NCBI GenBank assembly: GCA_004193205.1
Contig: RZUM01000001.1
Span: 874,424-938,423 of the forward strand
DNA from: Gordonia sediminis
GTDB taxonomy: Bacteria > Actinomycetota > Actinomycetes > Mycobacteriales > Mycobacteriaceae
Length of the DNA stretch: 64,000 nucleotides
Direction of reading: 5' to 3'
The notes below the pieces were generated by a model. That model saw only the letters and a program-made list of their open reading frames with translations, was not told where the DNA came from and did not search any database. The position numbers and the translations under genes were made by a program. Shown piece after piece: positions 34,242 to 45,492 of this stretch (position 1 is its first letter; each line of letters opens with the position of its first letter).

Positions 34242-37200
34242 ATGAAGCATGCTCCGGGCCCGGTGGGGCTCTATGACCCCGTCAACGAGCACGACTCCTG
34301 TGGCGTCGCATTCGTCGTCGACATGCACGGGCGACGCAGCCGGGACATCGTCGAGAAGGCCATCACCGCGCTGATCAACCTCGAGCACCGAGGTGCAGCG
34401 GGCGCGGAGCCGAACACCGGCGACGGCGCCGGGATCATGATCCAGGTCCCGGACCGCTTCCTGCGCGAGAGCGTCGACTTCGAGCTGCCCGCCGAGGGCT
34501 CCTATGCCACCGGCATCGCGTTCCTGCCGCAGGGTTCGCACGATGCGCAGGCCGCCTGCGAGGGCGTGGAGAAGATCGTCGAGGCCGAGGGCCTCAGCGT
34601 GCTCGGCTGGCGTGAGGTGCCCACCAACGAGAACTCGCTCGGTGCGCTCGCCCGCGACGCCATGCCGACGTTCCGTCAGGTCTTCATCGCCGGTGCTTCC
34701 GACATGGAACTCGAGCGCCGGGCCTTCGTCGTCCGCAAACGCGTGCAGTCCGAACTCGGGACCAAGGGCGCCGGCGCCGACGGTCCCGGCCGCGAGACCG
34801 TCTACTTCCCGAGCCTGTCCGGGACGACCTTCGTCTACAAGGGCATGCTGACCACGCCGCAGCTGCGGGAGTTCTACCTGGACCTGCAGGATTCGCGCGT
34901 GGAGAGCGCGCTGGGTCTGGTGCACTCGCGGTTCTCCACCAACACCTTCCCGTCGTGGCCGCTCGCGCACCCGTTCCGCCGCATCGCGCACAACGGCGAG
35001 ATCAACACCGTCACCGGTAACGAGAACTGGATGCGTGCCCGCGAGGCGCTGATCGACACGTCGGCGTTCGGGGACAAGGCTGCCGACAAGATCTTCCCCG
35101 TCTGCACCCCGGGTGCCTCTGACACCGCGCGGTTCGACGAGGTGCTCGAACTGCTGCACCTCGGCGGCCGCAGCCTGCCGCATGCGGTGCTGATGATGAT
35201 CCCCGAGGCGTGGGAACGTCACGAGTCGATGAAGCCCGCCCATCGCGCCTTCTACCAGTACCACGCATCGCTGATGGAGCCCTGGGACGGACCGGCGTCG
35301 GTCTGCTTCACCGACGGGACCGTCGTCGGCGCGGTGCTGGACCGCAACGGTCTGCGCCCGAGCCGCATCTGGGTCACCAAGGACGGGCTCGTGGTGATGG
35401 CGTCGGAGGTCGGTGTCCTCGACATCGACCATTCCGAGGTCGTGCAGAAGATGCGTCTGCAGCCGGGCCGCATGTTCCTCGTGGACACCGCGGCCGGCCG
35501 GATCGTCGACGACGAGGAGATCAAGGACGAACTCGCGGCCGAGCATCCGTACCAGGAGTGGCTCGACGCCGGGCTGGTCCAGATCGGCGATGTCGCGCCG
35601 GTACCCCACCAGCACATGGCGCACGATCGGGTCACGCTGCGTCAGCAGGTCTTCGGATACACCACCGAGGAGCTGAACCTGCTGGTCGCGCCGATGGCCA
35701 AGACCGGTGGCGAAGCGCTCGGCTCGATGGGCACCGACACCCCGATCGCGGTGCTCTCGGCACGCCCGCGCATGCTGTTCGACTACTTCCAGCAGCTCTT
35801 CGCCCAGGTCACCAACCCGCCGCTGGACGCCATCCGCGAGGAGGTCGTCACCAGTGTCGGCGCCACCATCGGTGGCGAGGCCGACCTGCTGCACCCGGGT
35901 CCGGAGTCGTGCCGGCAGATCGTGCTCCCGGAGCCGGTCCTCGACAACGACACGCTGGCCAAGATCGTCAACATCGACGGCACCGACGACCTGCCCGGTT
36001 TCCGCAGCCGCCACGTCCACGGCCTCTATCCGGTGGCCGAGGGCGGTGCAGGACTGCGCAAGGCTCTCGACGAGGTGCGCGCGACGGTCAGCGCGGCGAT
36101 CGACGAGGGTGTCAACCTCATCGTGCTGTCGGACCGGGAGTCCGACGAGACCCTCGCGCCGATCCCGTCCCTGCTGCTCACCGCGGCCGTGCACCACCAC
36201 CTGGTGCGCGAGCGCAAGCGCACCCAGGTCGGTCTGGTCGTCGAGTCCGGTGACTGCCGCGAGGTCCACCACGTGGCCACCCTCGTCGGCTTCGGCGCGG
36301 CCGCCGTCAACCCGTACATGGCGTTCGAGTCGATCGAGGACATGGTCGAGCGCGGTGCGCTCGGCGACATCGACTTCCCGACGGCGCGCCGCAACTACAT
36401 CAAGGCCGCGAGCAAGGGTGTGCTCAAGGTGATGTCCAAGATGGGCATCTCCACCCTCGCCTCCTACACCGGTGCCCAGCTGTTCCAGGTCATCGGTATC
36501 TCGCAGACGACCGTCGACGAGTTCTTCACCGGTCTGCGCAGCCAGCTCGACGGCATCGGTCTCGACGAGATCGCCGCGGATGTCGCCGCCCGTCACGGCC
36601 TGGCGTTCACCGAGCGGCCGACCGAGCGGGCCCACCGCGAACTCGAGGTCGGCGGCGAATACCAGTGGCGCCGCGAGGGTGAGTACCACCTGTTCAACCC
36701 GGACACCGTGTTCAAGCTGCAGCATGCGACCCGCACCGGGCAGTACAAGGTCTTCAAGGAGTACACCAAGCTGGTCGACGACCAGTCGAAGAAGATGGCG
36801 TCGCTGCGCGGTCTGTTCGACTTCAACTTCGGCGACCGCGACCCCATCCCGATCGACAAAGTCGAACCGGCCCGCGAGATCGTCAAGCGGTTCTCCACCG
36901 GCGCGATGAGCTTCGGCTCCATCTCGGCGGAGGCACACGAGACCCTCGCGATCGCCATGAACCGGCTTGGTGGTCGGTCGAATTCCGGTGAGGGCGGCGA
37001 GGATCCGCGTCGCTTCCACCACGACGAGAACGGCGACTGGCGCCGCAGCGCGATCAAGCAGGTCGCGTCCGGCCGGTTCGGCGTGACGTCGCACTACCTG
37101 ACCAACTGCACCGACATCCAGATCAAGATGGCCCAGGGTGCCAAGCCGGGTGAGGGTGGCCAGCTGCCGCCGCACAAGGTGTACCCGTGGGTCGCCGAGG

Positions 37201-38825
37201 TGCGTGGCTCGACACCGGGTGTCGGCCTCATCTCGCCGCCGCCGCACCACGACATCTACTCGATCGAGGATCTCGCGCAGCTGATCCACGACCTGAAGAA
37301 CGCCAACCCGGCCGCCCGCATCCACGTGAAGCTGGTGTCGGAGGTGGGCGTGGGCACCGTTGCCGCCGGTGTCTCCAAGGCGCATGCCGACGTGGTACTC
37401 ATCTCCGGCCACGACGGTGGCACCGGTGCATCGCCGCTGACCTCGCTGAAGCATGCGGGTGCGCCGTGGGAGATCGGCTTGGCCGAGACCCAGCAGACGT
37501 TGCTGCTCAACGGTCTTCGCGACCGCATCGTCGTGCAGGTGGACGGCCAGATGAAGACCGGCCGCGACGTCGTGATCGCGGCGTTGCTCGGCGGTGAGGA
37601 GTTCGGTTTCGCGACTGCGCCGCTCGTCGTCGCCGGCTGCATCATGATGCGGGTCTGCCACCTCGACACCTGCCCCGTCGGCGTCGCGACGCAGAACCCG
37701 TTGCTGCGCGAGCGGTTCGCGGGCAAGCCGGAGTTCGTGGAGAACTTCTTCCTCTACATCGCCGAGGAGGTGCGGGAACTGTTGGCGCGCCTCGGATTCC
37801 GCACGCTGCAGGAGGCTGTCGGACACGTCGAGGCGCTCGACACCACCAAGGCGATTGCGCACTGGCGGTCGTCCAAGGCCGGCAAGCTCGACCTGTCACC
37901 GATCCTGTCCATGCCGGAATCGCCGTTCATGAACCAGGATCTGTACTGCTCCGGTGTCCAGGACCACTCCCTGGACAAGGCGCTCGACCAGCAGTTGATC
38001 GCCCAGAGCCGCGAGGCCATCGACAACGGCGTCCGGGTGAACTTCTCCTCCAAGATCACCAACGTCAATCGCACGGTCGGCACCATGCTCGGCCACGAGG
38101 TGACGAAGGCCTATGGTGCGCAGGGACTTCCGGACGGCACCATCAGCATCGACTTCACCGGTTCGGCCGGCAACAGCTTCGGTGCGTTCGTGCCCAAGGG
38201 CATCACGCTGCGGCTCGAGGGTGACGCGAACGACTTCGTCGGCAAGGGTCTGTCGGGGGGCCGCATCGTGGTCCGTCCGGCCCGCAACGCGCCGGAAGGC
38301 TTTGTCGCCGAGGACAACATCATCGCCGGCAACGTGATCGGGTTCGGCGCCACGAAGGGCAAGATCTTCCTGCGCGGTGTCGTCGGCGAGCGGTTCTGTG
38401 TCCGTAACTCGGGTGTGACCGCGGTCGTCGAGGGCGTCGGCGATCACGGCTGTGAGTACATGACCGGCGGTCGTGTGGTGGTGCTCGGGACGACCGGGCG
38501 CAACTTCGCGGCGGGTATGTCGGGCGGTATCGCCTATGTGTACGACCCGGATCGGCAGCTCGCGGCCAACCTGAACACCGAACTCGTCGAGATCGAGGAA
38601 CTCGAACTCGACGACATCGAGTTCCTGGCCGGCATCATCACCGAGCATCGGGCCGAGACGGATTCCCCCGTCGCCACCGCCGTGCTCGACAACTGGGACG
38701 ATGCGCAGAGCATGTTCCGCAAGGTGATGCCGCGCGACTACAAGCGCGTGCTGTTGGCGATCGCCAACGCCGAGCGCGACGGACGAGACGTGAACGAAGC
38801 GATCATGGAGGCCGCACGTGGCTGA
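34242..38825 (+). CDS. gltB: Glutamate synthase (NADPH-type) large subunit
   Basis: A 1527-residue alpha subunit that makes two glutamates from glutamine and 2-oxoglutarate. A ~19-residue propeptide precedes the catalytic Cys20 ([14 protein letters not shown]) of the class II glutamine amidotransferase domain. The FMN-binding synthase domain spans ~800-1200, with [3Fe-4S] cysteines C1133, C1139 and C1144 ([16 protein letters not shown]). The C-terminal GXGXG beta-helix domain (~1270-1480) contains GGRIVVRP and [11 protein letters not shown]. Length is normal. The stop overlaps the gltD start by 8 bp, ensuring matched synthesis. Confidence 0.97.
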   Translation: MKHAPGPVGLYDPVNEHDSCGVAFVVDMHGRRSRDIVEKAITALINLEHRGAAGAEPNTGDGAGIMIQVPDRFLRESVDFELPAEGSYATGIAFLPQGSHDAQAACEGVEKIVEAEGLSVLGWREVPTNENSLGALARDAMPTFRQVFIAGASDMELERRAFVVRKRVQSELGTKGAGADGPGRETVYFPSLSGTTFVYKGMLTTPQLREFYLDLQDSRVESALGLVHSRFSTNTFPSWPLAHPFRRIAHNGEINTVTGNENWMRAREALIDTSAFGDKAADKIFPVCTPGASDTARFDEVLELLHLGGRSLPHAVLMMIPEAWERHESMKPAHRAFYQYHASLMEPWDGPASVCFTDGTVVGAVLDRNGLRPSRIWVTKDGLVVMASEVGVLDIDHSEVVQKMRLQPGRMFLVDTAAGRIVDDEEIKDELAAEHPYQEWLDAGLVQIGDVAPVPHQHMAHDRVTLRQQVFGYTTEELNLLVAPMAKTGGEALGSMGTDTPIAVLSARPRMLFDYFQQLFAQVTNPPLDAIREEVVTSVGATIGGEADLLHPGPESCRQIVLPEPVLDNDTLAKIVNIDGTDDLPGFRSRHVHGLYPVAEGGAGLRKALDEVRATVSAAIDEGVNLIVLSDRESDETLAPIPSLLLTAAVHHHLVRERKRTQVGLVVESGDCREVHHVATLVGFGAAAVNPYMAFESIEDMVERGALGDIDFPTARRNYIKAASKGVLKVMSKMGISTLASYTGAQLFQVIGISQTTVDEFFTGLRSQLDGIGLDEIAADVAARHGLAFTERPTERAHRELEVGGEYQWRREGEYHLFNPDTVFKLQHATRTGQYKVFKEYTKLVDDQSKKMASLRGLFDFNFGDRDPIPIDKVEPAREIVKRFSTGAMSFGSISAEAHETLAIAMNRLGGRSNSGEGGEDPRRFHHDENGDWRRSAIKQVASGRFGVTSHYLTNCTDIQIKMAQGAKPGEGGQLPPHKVYPWVAEVRGSTPGVGLISPPPHHDIYSIEDLAQLIHDLKNANPAARIHVKLVSEVGVGTVAAGVSKAHADVVLISGHDGGTGASPLTSLKHAGAPWEIGLAETQQTLLLNGLRDRIVVQVDGQMKTGRDVVIAALLGGEEFGFATAPLVVAGCIMMRVCHLDTCPVGVATQNPLLRERFAGKPEFVENFFLYIAEEVRELLARLGFRTLQEAVGHVEALDTTKAIAHWRSSKAGKLDLSPILSMPESPFMNQDLYCSGVQDHSLDKALDQQLIAQSREAIDNGVRVNFSSKITNVNRTVGTMLGHEVTKAYGAQGLPDGTISIDFTGSAGNSFGAFVPKGITLRLEGDANDFVGKGLSGGRIVVRPARNAPEGFVAEDNIIAGNVIGFGATKGKIFLRGVVGERFCVRNSGVTAVVEGVGDHGCEYMTGGRVVVLGTTGRNFAAGMSGGIAYVYDPDRQLAANLNTELVEIEELELDDIEFLAGIITEHRAETDSPVATAVLDNWDDAQSMFRKVMPRDYKRVLLAIANAERDGRDVNEAIMEAARG

Positions 38826-40272
38826 CCCCAGAGGATTCCTCAAGCACACCGATCGGGAACTGCCCGACCGCAGGCCGGTCGAACTGCGACTGCTCGACTG
38901 GAAAGAGGTCTACACCGACTTCGGCCACGCCGAGCTCGAGACCCAGGCCAGCCGCTGCATGGACTGCGGAATTCCGTTCTGCCACAACGGCTGCCCGCTC
39001 GGGAATCTGATCCCCGAGTGGAACGACCTGGTCTACAAGGGTCGCTGGAGCGACGGGATCGAGCGTCTGCACGCCACCAACAACTTCCCGGAGTTCACCG
39101 GGCGGCTGTGCCCGGCCCCGTGTGAGGCGTCGTGCGTGCTCGGTATCAACCAGCCCGCCGTCACCATCAAGCAGGTCGAGGTCGAGCTCATCGACAACGC
39201 CTTCGAAAACGGCTGGGTGGCACCGGTTCTGCCGACGGAGAAGACCGGGAAATCGGTCGCCGTCGTCGGTTCCGGTCCGGCGGGGCTCGCCGCCGCCCAG
39301 CAGCTCACCCGCGCCGGCCACGACGTGACCCTGTTCGAGCGTGCCGACCGCATCGGCGGTCTGCTGCGCTACGGGATCCCAGAGTTCAAGATGGAGAAGC
39401 GGCACATCGACCGCCGGCTCGAGCAGATGGAGGCCGAAGGCACCGTCTTCCGGCCCGGCGTCAACGTGGGTGTCGACGTCACCGTCGAGCAGCTGCGCGC
39501 CGACTTCGACGCGGTGATCCTCGCCAACGGGTCGACCATCGGTCGTGACCTGCCCATCAGCGGTCGCGAACTCGACGGCATCCATCAGGCGATGGAGTAT
39601 CTGCCGCAGGCCAACCGCGTGCAGCTCGGCGACACCGTCGCGGGCCAGATCACCGCGAAGGACAAGAAGGTCGTCATCATCGGCGGCGGTGACACCGGAG
39701 CCGACTGCCTGGGCACCGCGCTGCGGCAGGGCGCCGAGATCGTCCACCAGTTCGAGATCATGCCGCGCCCGCCGAAGGAGCGTGCCTCCTCCACCCCGTG
39801 GCCGACCTACCCGCTGATGTATCGGGTGTCGTCGGCGCACGAAGAGGGCGGCGAGCGGGTGTTCTCGGTCAACACCGAGGAATTCCTCGGCGAGAACGGC
39901 ACCGTCACCCACCTGAAGGCGCACGAGGTCGCCATGCGCGACGGTCGCTTCCAGAAGGTGGAAGGTACCGACTTCGAACTCGAGTGCGACCTGGTGCTCC
40001 TGGCCATGGGATTCGTCGGGCCCGAGCGCGGCGACCTGCTGGACAAGGTGGGTGTCGAATACGACCAGCGCGGCAACATCAAACGCGACGACAACTTCGC
40101 GGCGGTGGGCCTCGACGGCGTCTTCGTCGCCGGTGACGCCGGTCGCGGACAGTCACTGATCGTGTGGGCGATCGCCGAGGGCCGATCGGCCGCGGCGGCG
40201 GCCGACGCGTACCTGACCGGCGGTTCCGAGTTGCCCTCGCCGGTCTATCCGACCCAGGTCGCACAGCGCTGA
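38818..40272 (+). CDS. gltD: Glutamate synthase small subunit
   Basis: A 484-residue beta subunit that feeds NADPH electrons to GltB. The N-terminal Fe-S cysteines are in [20 protein letters not shown], the FAD site is [14 protein letters not shown], and the NADPH site is [13 protein letters not shown]. The GTG start at 38818 overlaps the end of gltB. Length matches the family. The antiporter gene follows after 7 nt and may be read from the same transcript. Confidence 0.97.
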   Translation: MADPRGFLKHTDRELPDRRPVELRLLDWKEVYTDFGHAELETQASRCMDCGIPFCHNGCPLGNLIPEWNDLVYKGRWSDGIERLHATNNFPEFTGRLCPAPCEASCVLGINQPAVTIKQVEVELIDNAFENGWVAPVLPTEKTGKSVAVVGSGPAGLAAAQQLTRAGHDVTLFERADRIGGLLRYGIPEFKMEKRHIDRRLEQMEAEGTVFRPGVNVGVDVTVEQLRADFDAVILANGSTIGRDLPISGRELDGIHQAMEYLPQANRVQLGDTVAGQITAKDKKVVIIGGGDTGADCLGTALRQGAEIVHQFEIMPRPPKERASSTPWPTYPLMYRVSSAHEEGGERVFSVNTEEFLGENGTVTHLKAHEVAMRDGRFQKVEGTDFELECDLVLLAMGFVGPERGDLLDKVGVEYDQRGNIKRDDNFAAVGLDGVFVAGDAGRGQSLIVWAIAEGRSAAAAADAYLTGGSELPSPVYPTQVAQR

Positions 40273-40279
40273 TCCGCTG

Positions 40280-41473
40280 ATGACGGCATTCGCCACCACG
40301 TTCGGTCTGGCGCTGCTGGCCGCGGTCCTGCTGTCGAACCTGTCGTCACGCAGCCCGCTGTCCACGTCGGGGATCTTCCTGTTCGCGGGTCTGCTGGCGG
40401 GGCCGCTCGTGCTCGACGCCGAGCACCTCGGCATGGACACGGTGCGCGACATCGCATCGATCACCTTGTTCGCGGTGCTGTTCGCCGACGGTCAGCGCGC
40501 GCCGCTGTCGAAGTTGCGGCGCGAGTGGCGAGACCCGGCCCGGGCGCTGCTCATCGGCATGCCGTTGACCTTCCTGGTCGTGAGCGCGCTCGCGTACTGG
40601 CTGGTGGGACTCGACTGGACCACGTCGATGCTGCTCGGCGCCATCCTGGCGCCGACCGATCCGGTGTTCGCCTCGGCGTTGGTGGGACGCGACGACGTCC
40701 CCGGCGGGCTGCGCAGTCTGCTCAACATCGAGAGTGGGTTGAACGACGGGCTGGCGCTGCCGGCCGTCCTCGTGCTGATCGGCACGCTCGGCGGGGAGGT
40801 CGGCGGGGAGGGGACCTCGGTGGGCACCGTGCTCGTCGAGATCGTGCTCGGTCTGGCGTTGGGGGTGATCGCACCGCTGATCGGTGAGGGGCTGGTGCGT
40901 CTGCCGGTGCTGGGGGTGACGTCCCGAGCCGCGGCGGTGGGTCCGCTGGCCATCGCGATCCTGCTCTACATCGCGTCCGATCAGCTCGGCGCGAACCCCT
41001 ACATCGCGGCGTTCACCGCCGGTATCACGCTGGCCACGGTGAGCCCCGGGTCGTCGGACTCCTTCGCACCCGTGGGTGAACTGGTCAGTGAGCTGGCGAA
41101 GAACGCGGCACTGCTCGCGTTCGGTGCCCTGATCACCGCCGAGCTGCTGGGGTCGATCGGTGTGGCGGGATGGGTGTTCGCCGTGCTGGTGCTGGTCGTC
41201 GGTCGCCCCGTTCCGGTGATGCTGGCACTGATCGGCAGCCGATTGGCCCGCAACGAACGTCTGGCCGCCGCGTGGTTCGGGCCGAAGGGATTCGCCAGTG
41301 TGGTCTACGGCCTGCTGGTGATGTCGTCGGGTATCGACTCGGCGGCGGAGGTCTTCGCGCTGACCACGGCGACGGTGATCCTGTCGATCGCCGCCCACAG
41401 CGCCACCGACACGCCGATCGCGCAGCTGCTGGGTGAACGGGCGGTCGTATCACCACGGATCAGCTCTGTGTAG
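40280..41473 (+). CDS. CPA1-family cation/proton antiporter
   Basis: A 397-residue polytopic protein with ~12 hydrophobic segments. LLGAILAPTDPVFASALVG holds the TDP motif and LLNIESGLNDGLALP the ESGLND motif, both part of the ion-binding site of Na+/H+ exchangers of the NhaP/CPA1 group. There is no cytoplasmic regulatory domain. It would exchange Na+ or K+ for protons. Starting 7 nt after gltD, it probably belongs to the same transcription unit. Confidence 0.88.
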   Translation: MTAFATTFGLALLAAVLLSNLSSRSPLSTSGIFLFAGLLAGPLVLDAEHLGMDTVRDIASITLFAVLFADGQRAPLSKLRREWRDPARALLIGMPLTFLVVSALAYWLVGLDWTTSMLLGAILAPTDPVFASALVGRDDVPGGLRSLLNIESGLNDGLALPAVLVLIGTLGGEVGGEGTSVGTVLVEIVLGLALGVIAPLIGEGLVRLPVLGVTSRAAAVGPLAIAILLYIASDQLGANPYIAAFTAGITLATVSPGSSDSFAPVGELVSELAKNAALLAFGALITAELLGSIGVAGWVFAVLVLVVGRPVPVMLALIGSRLARNERLAAAWFGPKGFASVVYGLLVMSSGIDSAAEVFALTTATVILSIAAHSATDTPIAQLLGERAVVSPRISSV

Positions 41474-41488
41474 GGGGTTCGACCGACG

Positions 41489-42814
41489 ATGCCGCAGACC
41501 AGGAGATCTCGATGGATCGCCGCCCTGCTCGCGGTGCTCAGCACCGCGGCGGGTGTCACGGTGGTCGCAGCACCCGCGACCGCGCAGCCCGCGCTGCCCA
41601 CGTCGTGTGCGTGGATGCGCAAGGTCGCGCCGGACTCCGGCAACATCGCCTATCCGGACTCTGCGGCCGCGTACTGGGTCAGCGCGGTTCGGGTGCCCGC
41701 CGGCGGCCACGTCGAGATCCGTGGCTCCTACCCACACGCACGCTACGTCTCGTTGGCGACCTACTCGGCGGCTGCGCAGTCCATCGACGGTCTGTCCGAT
41801 ATTGCGATCCGTCCGGACCCGGGATCAACGAACCCGTTTCATGTGGGCGCCGATCGCACCACTTCGCGACGCGACTTCACCGTCCGCCTGACCGACGGGC
41901 GCGCGCCGCGGAACGGACGGGCCGCCAACACCCTCTACACGACCAGCGCGGACGGTACGCGCACGTCGCCACCCGGGTTTGCGCTGGTGCTGTGGCGCGT
42001 CTACGTCCCCGACGACGGGACCGATCAGTCCGGAGGTGTCGGCCTCCCGACGCTGACCACCGTCGATGCGCGCGGTGCCCGGGCCGCGATGCCGTCGTGC
42101 CCGGGTGGTGCGCCCGGCGCCGTCGTCACCGGTCCCTCGGCGGCCGGTCTCGCGCCGGCCGCATATGCCCCGCGACCTGCGGGGACCTACGGGACGAATC
42201 CCCCGAGCTGGCACAAGTTCACCGGGACCGCGCAGGCGCTCGCCATCGTGCTCACCGGTGGCGGGCCCGGGCGGGACATCCCCGATCGCATCGGTGACGT
42301 CGCCGGGCCGCTCGGTGCAGGTGGCTTCTTCGACAACCCCGACAACAAGTACGTCTTCGCGACGACGGATGCCGGACACGGCAGCGTGCTGGAACTGCGC
42401 GGACGGGCTCCGACCGCACCACGAACGGCGTCCGGGGAGACGACGATGGGCGGCGGGCAGGTGCGCTACTGGTCGATGTGCACCGAGAACGCACTCACCA
42501 CCGCCTACCTCGGGTGCGCCTACGACGAGCAGATCCCGGTGGACCCCGACGGTTGGTACACGGTCGTGGTGTCCGCGGCGGACCGGCGTCCGGCCAACGC
42601 CCGCGCGGCCTGCGGGGTGGCCTGGCTGCCCGCCGGCGCCGGCGCGCAGGCCATGCTCCTCCTGCGCAACATGCTGCCCGACCCCGGGTTCACGTCCTCG
42701 GTGCAACGGGCCGCGCCGGGACGGGAAGCGGCCACGATGGGCTCGTATCTGCCCACCGCCCGCTACCTTCGTTCGCCCGCCGATTACGAGCGTCGCGGCT
42801 GCGCAGGTCACTGA
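41489..42814 (+). CDS. Secreted protein of unknown function
   Basis: A 441-residue protein with a clear signal peptide (MPQTRRSRWIAALLAVLSTA ... PATAQPA, cleavage near residue 33). The mature part contains YPDSAAAYWVSAVRVPAGGH, IRGSYPHARYVSLATYSA and a C-terminal region with MGSYLPTARYL. Similar exported proteins occur in Gordonia and Rhodococcus, and none that I know has a function. Several cysteines (SCAW, SCPGG, MCTEN, GCAYD, ACGVAW, RGCAG) suggest disulfides. It follows the antiporter by 15 nt. Confidence 0.75.
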   Translation: MPQTRRSRWIAALLAVLSTAAGVTVVAAPATAQPALPTSCAWMRKVAPDSGNIAYPDSAAAYWVSAVRVPAGGHVEIRGSYPHARYVSLATYSAAAQSIDGLSDIAIRPDPGSTNPFHVGADRTTSRRDFTVRLTDGRAPRNGRAANTLYTTSADGTRTSPPGFALVLWRVYVPDDGTDQSGGVGLPTLTTVDARGARAAMPSCPGGAPGAVVTGPSAAGLAPAAYAPRPAGTYGTNPPSWHKFTGTAQALAIVLTGGGPGRDIPDRIGDVAGPLGAGGFFDNPDNKYVFATTDAGHGSVLELRGRAPTAPRTASGETTMGGGQVRYWSMCTENALTTAYLGCAYDEQIPVDPDGWYTVVVSAADRRPANARAACGVAWLPAGAGAQAMLLLRNMLPDPGFTSSVQRAAPGREAATMGSYLPTARYLRSPADYERRGCAGH

Positions 42815-42948
42815 TGTCGACGACGGTGAAGATTCTTCGACGACATCGCTGGATCGTGTCGACTCACCTGCATGGGTAGGGCACAGTGGAGGAGCCCACC
42901 ATGTACCCCGAACAGAGGACACGGTTTCCACTGAATGACAGGAGCTCG

Positions 42949-44214
42949 ATGGCGACGTCGACCCCCGGAGCGAGTTCCCAGGAACGGCGCAGCCGTCCCA
43001 AGGACCGCCGGCAGCGCATCCTCGCCGCCGCCGGTGAGTTGTTCGCCGCGAAGGGGTATCACGACGTCGGGATGAGCGACATCGCCTCCGCCGTCGGTAT
43101 CGTCCCGAGCGCCCTCTACCGACACTATCGCAGCAAACATGAACTCCTCGTCGCGGTGCTCGATGCGAAGGTCAGCCGGTATGAGGCGTTGTTGGCGACT
43201 CTGACGGCCGAGGGGGCCGACGACTGGTCGCAGATCGGCGGGCGAGTGGCGGAGGCGGCGCTGGCCGCCGGTGCCTTCGACCTCGTCTGGTCCCGGGACT
43301 CCGGGCATCTCACCGCCGACGAGATGACGCGGTTCGTCGCGCGGGTTTCCGAGGTCGCACGATTCGTCGCCGACTCCATCGTCGTGGGCGCCGACGAGGG
43401 ATGTATCCCGCCGAGGGTCACGACGTGGGGCATCTTCTCGGTGATCGACTGGCCGGGGCACCGACCGCTGGACGTGCCACCGGCGATGCAGAAAAAGTAT
43501 CTCGTGTCCGCGGCCAACGCGGTCGTCGCGGCCGGGCGGGAGAGGTTCGACTCGACGACCGACACCAGTGACCCGCAGACCACCACTGTGCTGCAGCCCC
43601 TGTCGCGTCGCGAGGCGGTGCTCGACGCGGCGATCCGATTGTTCGCGCAGCGGGGCTACGCGGCGGTCAGCATGGACGACATCGGCGAGGTCGTGGGCAT
43701 CGCCGGGCCCAGCGTCTACAACTACTACCCCAGCAAACGCGACATCATCGTCCGCGGTGTCACCCGCATCTTCGAGGGGCTGTGGTTGCATCTGGGAGGT
43801 CTGCTGAATCAATTCCGCAGCCCCGAGAACGCGCTGGCCGAACTCGTCGCCATGTATTCGTTCATCGCCTACCGGCACTGGGATCTCGTCACGGTGTCCC
43901 TGTCGTTCGGTGCGCTGATCGACGGACCCGCAGGAGACGAGGTCGCCCGCAATTACAGCGAATACGTCGCCGAGTGGCGGCGACTGCTGATGTTGGTCCG
44001 CCCTGAACTCGACCCCGTCCAGGCGCAGGCACTGGTGGACCTGGCGATCGCCGTCATCAACGGTGTCGTGCGCGTACCGTCGGTGCGCTCCCCGGCGCTC
44101 CCCGATTACGCCCGCCACCTGGCCACGGCAGTGCTGTGGTCGGCGCCGCCAAGCCCCGAGGACACGCCATCCCCGTACCCCTCCCGGAAGCGACCGACAC
44201 GTTTAGACTCATGA
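42949..44214 (+). CDS. TetR-family regulator with two DNA-binding domains
   Basis: A 421-residue protein made of two TetR modules in tandem. HTH1 (~19-66) reads RILAAAGELFAAKGYHDVGM and ALYRHYRSKHELL. HTH2 (~219-268) reads AVLDAAIRLFAQRGYAAVSM and SVYNYYPSKRDII. Each is followed by its own helical ligand domain. A single TetR protein is ~200 residues, so this is a genuine double-length protein. ATG 42949 has AGGAG 4 nt upstream; the frame extends to 42886 with weaker support. Targets are unknown; the adjacent cutinase or its own promoter are candidates. Confidence 0.85.
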   Translation: MATSTPGASSQERRSRPKDRRQRILAAAGELFAAKGYHDVGMSDIASAVGIVPSALYRHYRSKHELLVAVLDAKVSRYEALLATLTAEGADDWSQIGGRVAEAALAAGAFDLVWSRDSGHLTADEMTRFVARVSEVARFVADSIVVGADEGCIPPRVTTWGIFSVIDWPGHRPLDVPPAMQKKYLVSAANAVVAAGRERFDSTTDTSDPQTTTVLQPLSRREAVLDAAIRLFAQRGYAAVSMDDIGEVVGIAGPSVYNYYPSKRDIIVRGVTRIFEGLWLHLGGLLNQFRSPENALAELVAMYSFIAYRHWDLVTVSLSFGALIDGPAGDEVARNYSEYVAEWRRLLMLVRPELDPVQAQALVDLAIAVINGVVRVPSVRSPALPDYARHLATAVLWSAPPSPEDTPSPYPSRKRPTRLDS

Positions 44215-44248
44215 CCTGAACGGAGTCCGGCAAGTCGGGAGGGGTCGG

Positions 44249-45145
44249 ATGCGACTTCGCGCCACGGTCACCGCGATCGTCACGCTGGTCATCACTGTCG
44301 CGGTCATGGCGGGATTCGCTGCGCCGGCCCAGGCCGCCCCCGGACCTCCGGGATGTCCCAAGCTCTATGTCCTCGCGATACCCGGCACCTGGGCGGACGG
44401 CCAGAATCCCGGGTTACTCGGCGCGGTCACCGCAGGGCTCGGACCCGAGACCCGCGTCGACTACGTCGGCTACGACGCCACCGCATTCCCCTGGGAGAAG
44501 GCCGTCTACGGCAAATCCAAGGCGCAGGCAGTGGCCAACACGACCGGTCTGGCACTGACCATGCTGCGCCGCTGCCCGCGCGCCCGCATCGCGCTCACCG
44601 GCTACAGCCAGGGCGCGGACGCGGCCGGTGACGTGGCGTCCGAGATCGGGACCGGCCGCGCGGGTATCCGTCCCGGTCAGGTCGCCGGCGTGGTGCTGCT
44701 CTCCGACCCGCGGCGATCCCACGACGACAACCTCGTCGGTCCGGCGCTCGAGGGCCAGGGCAGCGGGGGTCCGCGCCGCGGCGGCATGGGATGGCTGCTC
44801 CCGCGCGCGTTCACGATCTGCGAACCACGGGACCTCTACTGCAATGTCCCGCGCGACTTCTACGTCACGCGGATCGCCGGCTACCTCGCCGAGACCAGCG
44901 ACCCGACACCCAGCCAGCTCGGGCAATACCAGGCCGAGGCGGGGGCGATCGTCGACGAGCTACTCCGCCAGGGCGGGCTGGGTAAGGTCACCTACGAGCT
45001 CAGCAACGCCCGCGCCCGTCAACAGATCATCGCCTTCGACCGGTTTCTGAACTCGGGCTCCCACGGCAACTATCAGGCCTTCGAGGTGAAGCCCGGCATC
45101 ACGGCCGTGGCCTGGGCACGAAACTTCCTCGCCGGCCTCGCCTGA
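44249..45145 (+). CDS. Cutinase family protein (Culp-like secreted esterase/lipase)
   Basis: A 298-residue exported serine esterase. The signal peptide runs to about residue 30 (VMAGFAAPAQAAP). The nucleophile is S120 in TGYSQGAD, the acid lies in CEPRDLYCNV, and the histidine is in SGSHGNYQAF, giving the cutinase triad. Paired cysteines fit two disulfides. Mycobacterial homologues (Culp/Rv3802c-type) act on envelope lipids. GGGAGGGG precedes the ATG. TAGACT near 44203 may be its -10. Confidence 0.88.
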   Translation: MRLRATVTAIVTLVITVAVMAGFAAPAQAAPGPPGCPKLYVLAIPGTWADGQNPGLLGAVTAGLGPETRVDYVGYDATAFPWEKAVYGKSKAQAVANTTGLALTMLRRCPRARIALTGYSQGADAAGDVASEIGTGRAGIRPGQVAGVVLLSDPRRSHDDNLVGPALEGQGSGGPRRGGMGWLLPRAFTICEPRDLYCNVPRDFYVTRIAGYLAETSDPTPSQLGQYQAEAGAIVDELLRQGGLGKVTYELSNARARQQIIAFDRFLNSGSHGNYQAFEVKPGITAVAWARNFLAGLA

Positions 45146-45263
45146 GCACCGCGTCGCTCCCGTGGACGTAACACCGACCGTGCCATCATCGATGTATCCG
45201 GGTGTGACGCAAGCAACGATTCCCGGACGGAAAATCTCTTGGGTGCCGACAGCAGGCCTACTA

Positions 45264-45298
45264 CAGTAAATCGAAGATAGAGTCTCTTGCAGTAAATC
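45264..45298 (+). promoter_or_regulatory. Direct repeat pair upstream of a possible small gene
   Basis: CAGTAAATC occurs at 45264-45272 and again at 45290-45298, 26 bp apart, in an unusually AT-rich stretch. TAGAGT at 45278-45283 between them could be a -10. The arrangement suggests a controlled promoter for the small frame at 45315. Confidence 0.35.
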
Positions 45299-45314
45299 AG
45301 GGAAGTGATTGGTC

Positions 45315-45467
45315 ATGAGATTGACTTACTCACCCTCACACTCACGGCGTAGCTCAGTGCTGAGCTCCATTGCTGGTCGTTTCGGGCGTGGCCGCACCGC
45401 GCGCATGTTCCCAGCCGAGGCCGAGCGCCTCGCCACCCCCGCAGAACTCAAGCGACTGCATTCCTGA
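45315..45467 (+). CDS. Possible small protein (50 residues), unknown function
   Basis: ATG 45315 opens a 50-codon frame: MRLTYSPSHSRRSSVLSSIA, then GRFGRGRTARM, then FPAEAERLATPAELKRLHS. AGGGAAG lies about 9 nt upstream, and the AT-rich stretch before it holds a promoter-like pattern with direct repeats. The first 30 residues are basic and Ser-rich; the last 20 are amphipathic. I recognise no family. It lies in a 350-bp gap between the cutinase and S4 genes that otherwise lacks a gene. Confidence 0.45.
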   Translation: MRLTYSPSHSRRSSVLSSIAGRFGRGRTARMFPAEAERLATPAELKRLHS

Positions 45468-45492
45468 CGGAGGGGTCGGACTGAGGGGTTGC

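Noticed and set aside
34155-37862. 1235-codon open frame on the minus strand opposite gltB
   Set aside because: It is the antisense shadow of a highly conserved GC-rich gene. Its translation is Arg/Asp/Val/His-rich with no domain, and gltB covers it completely.
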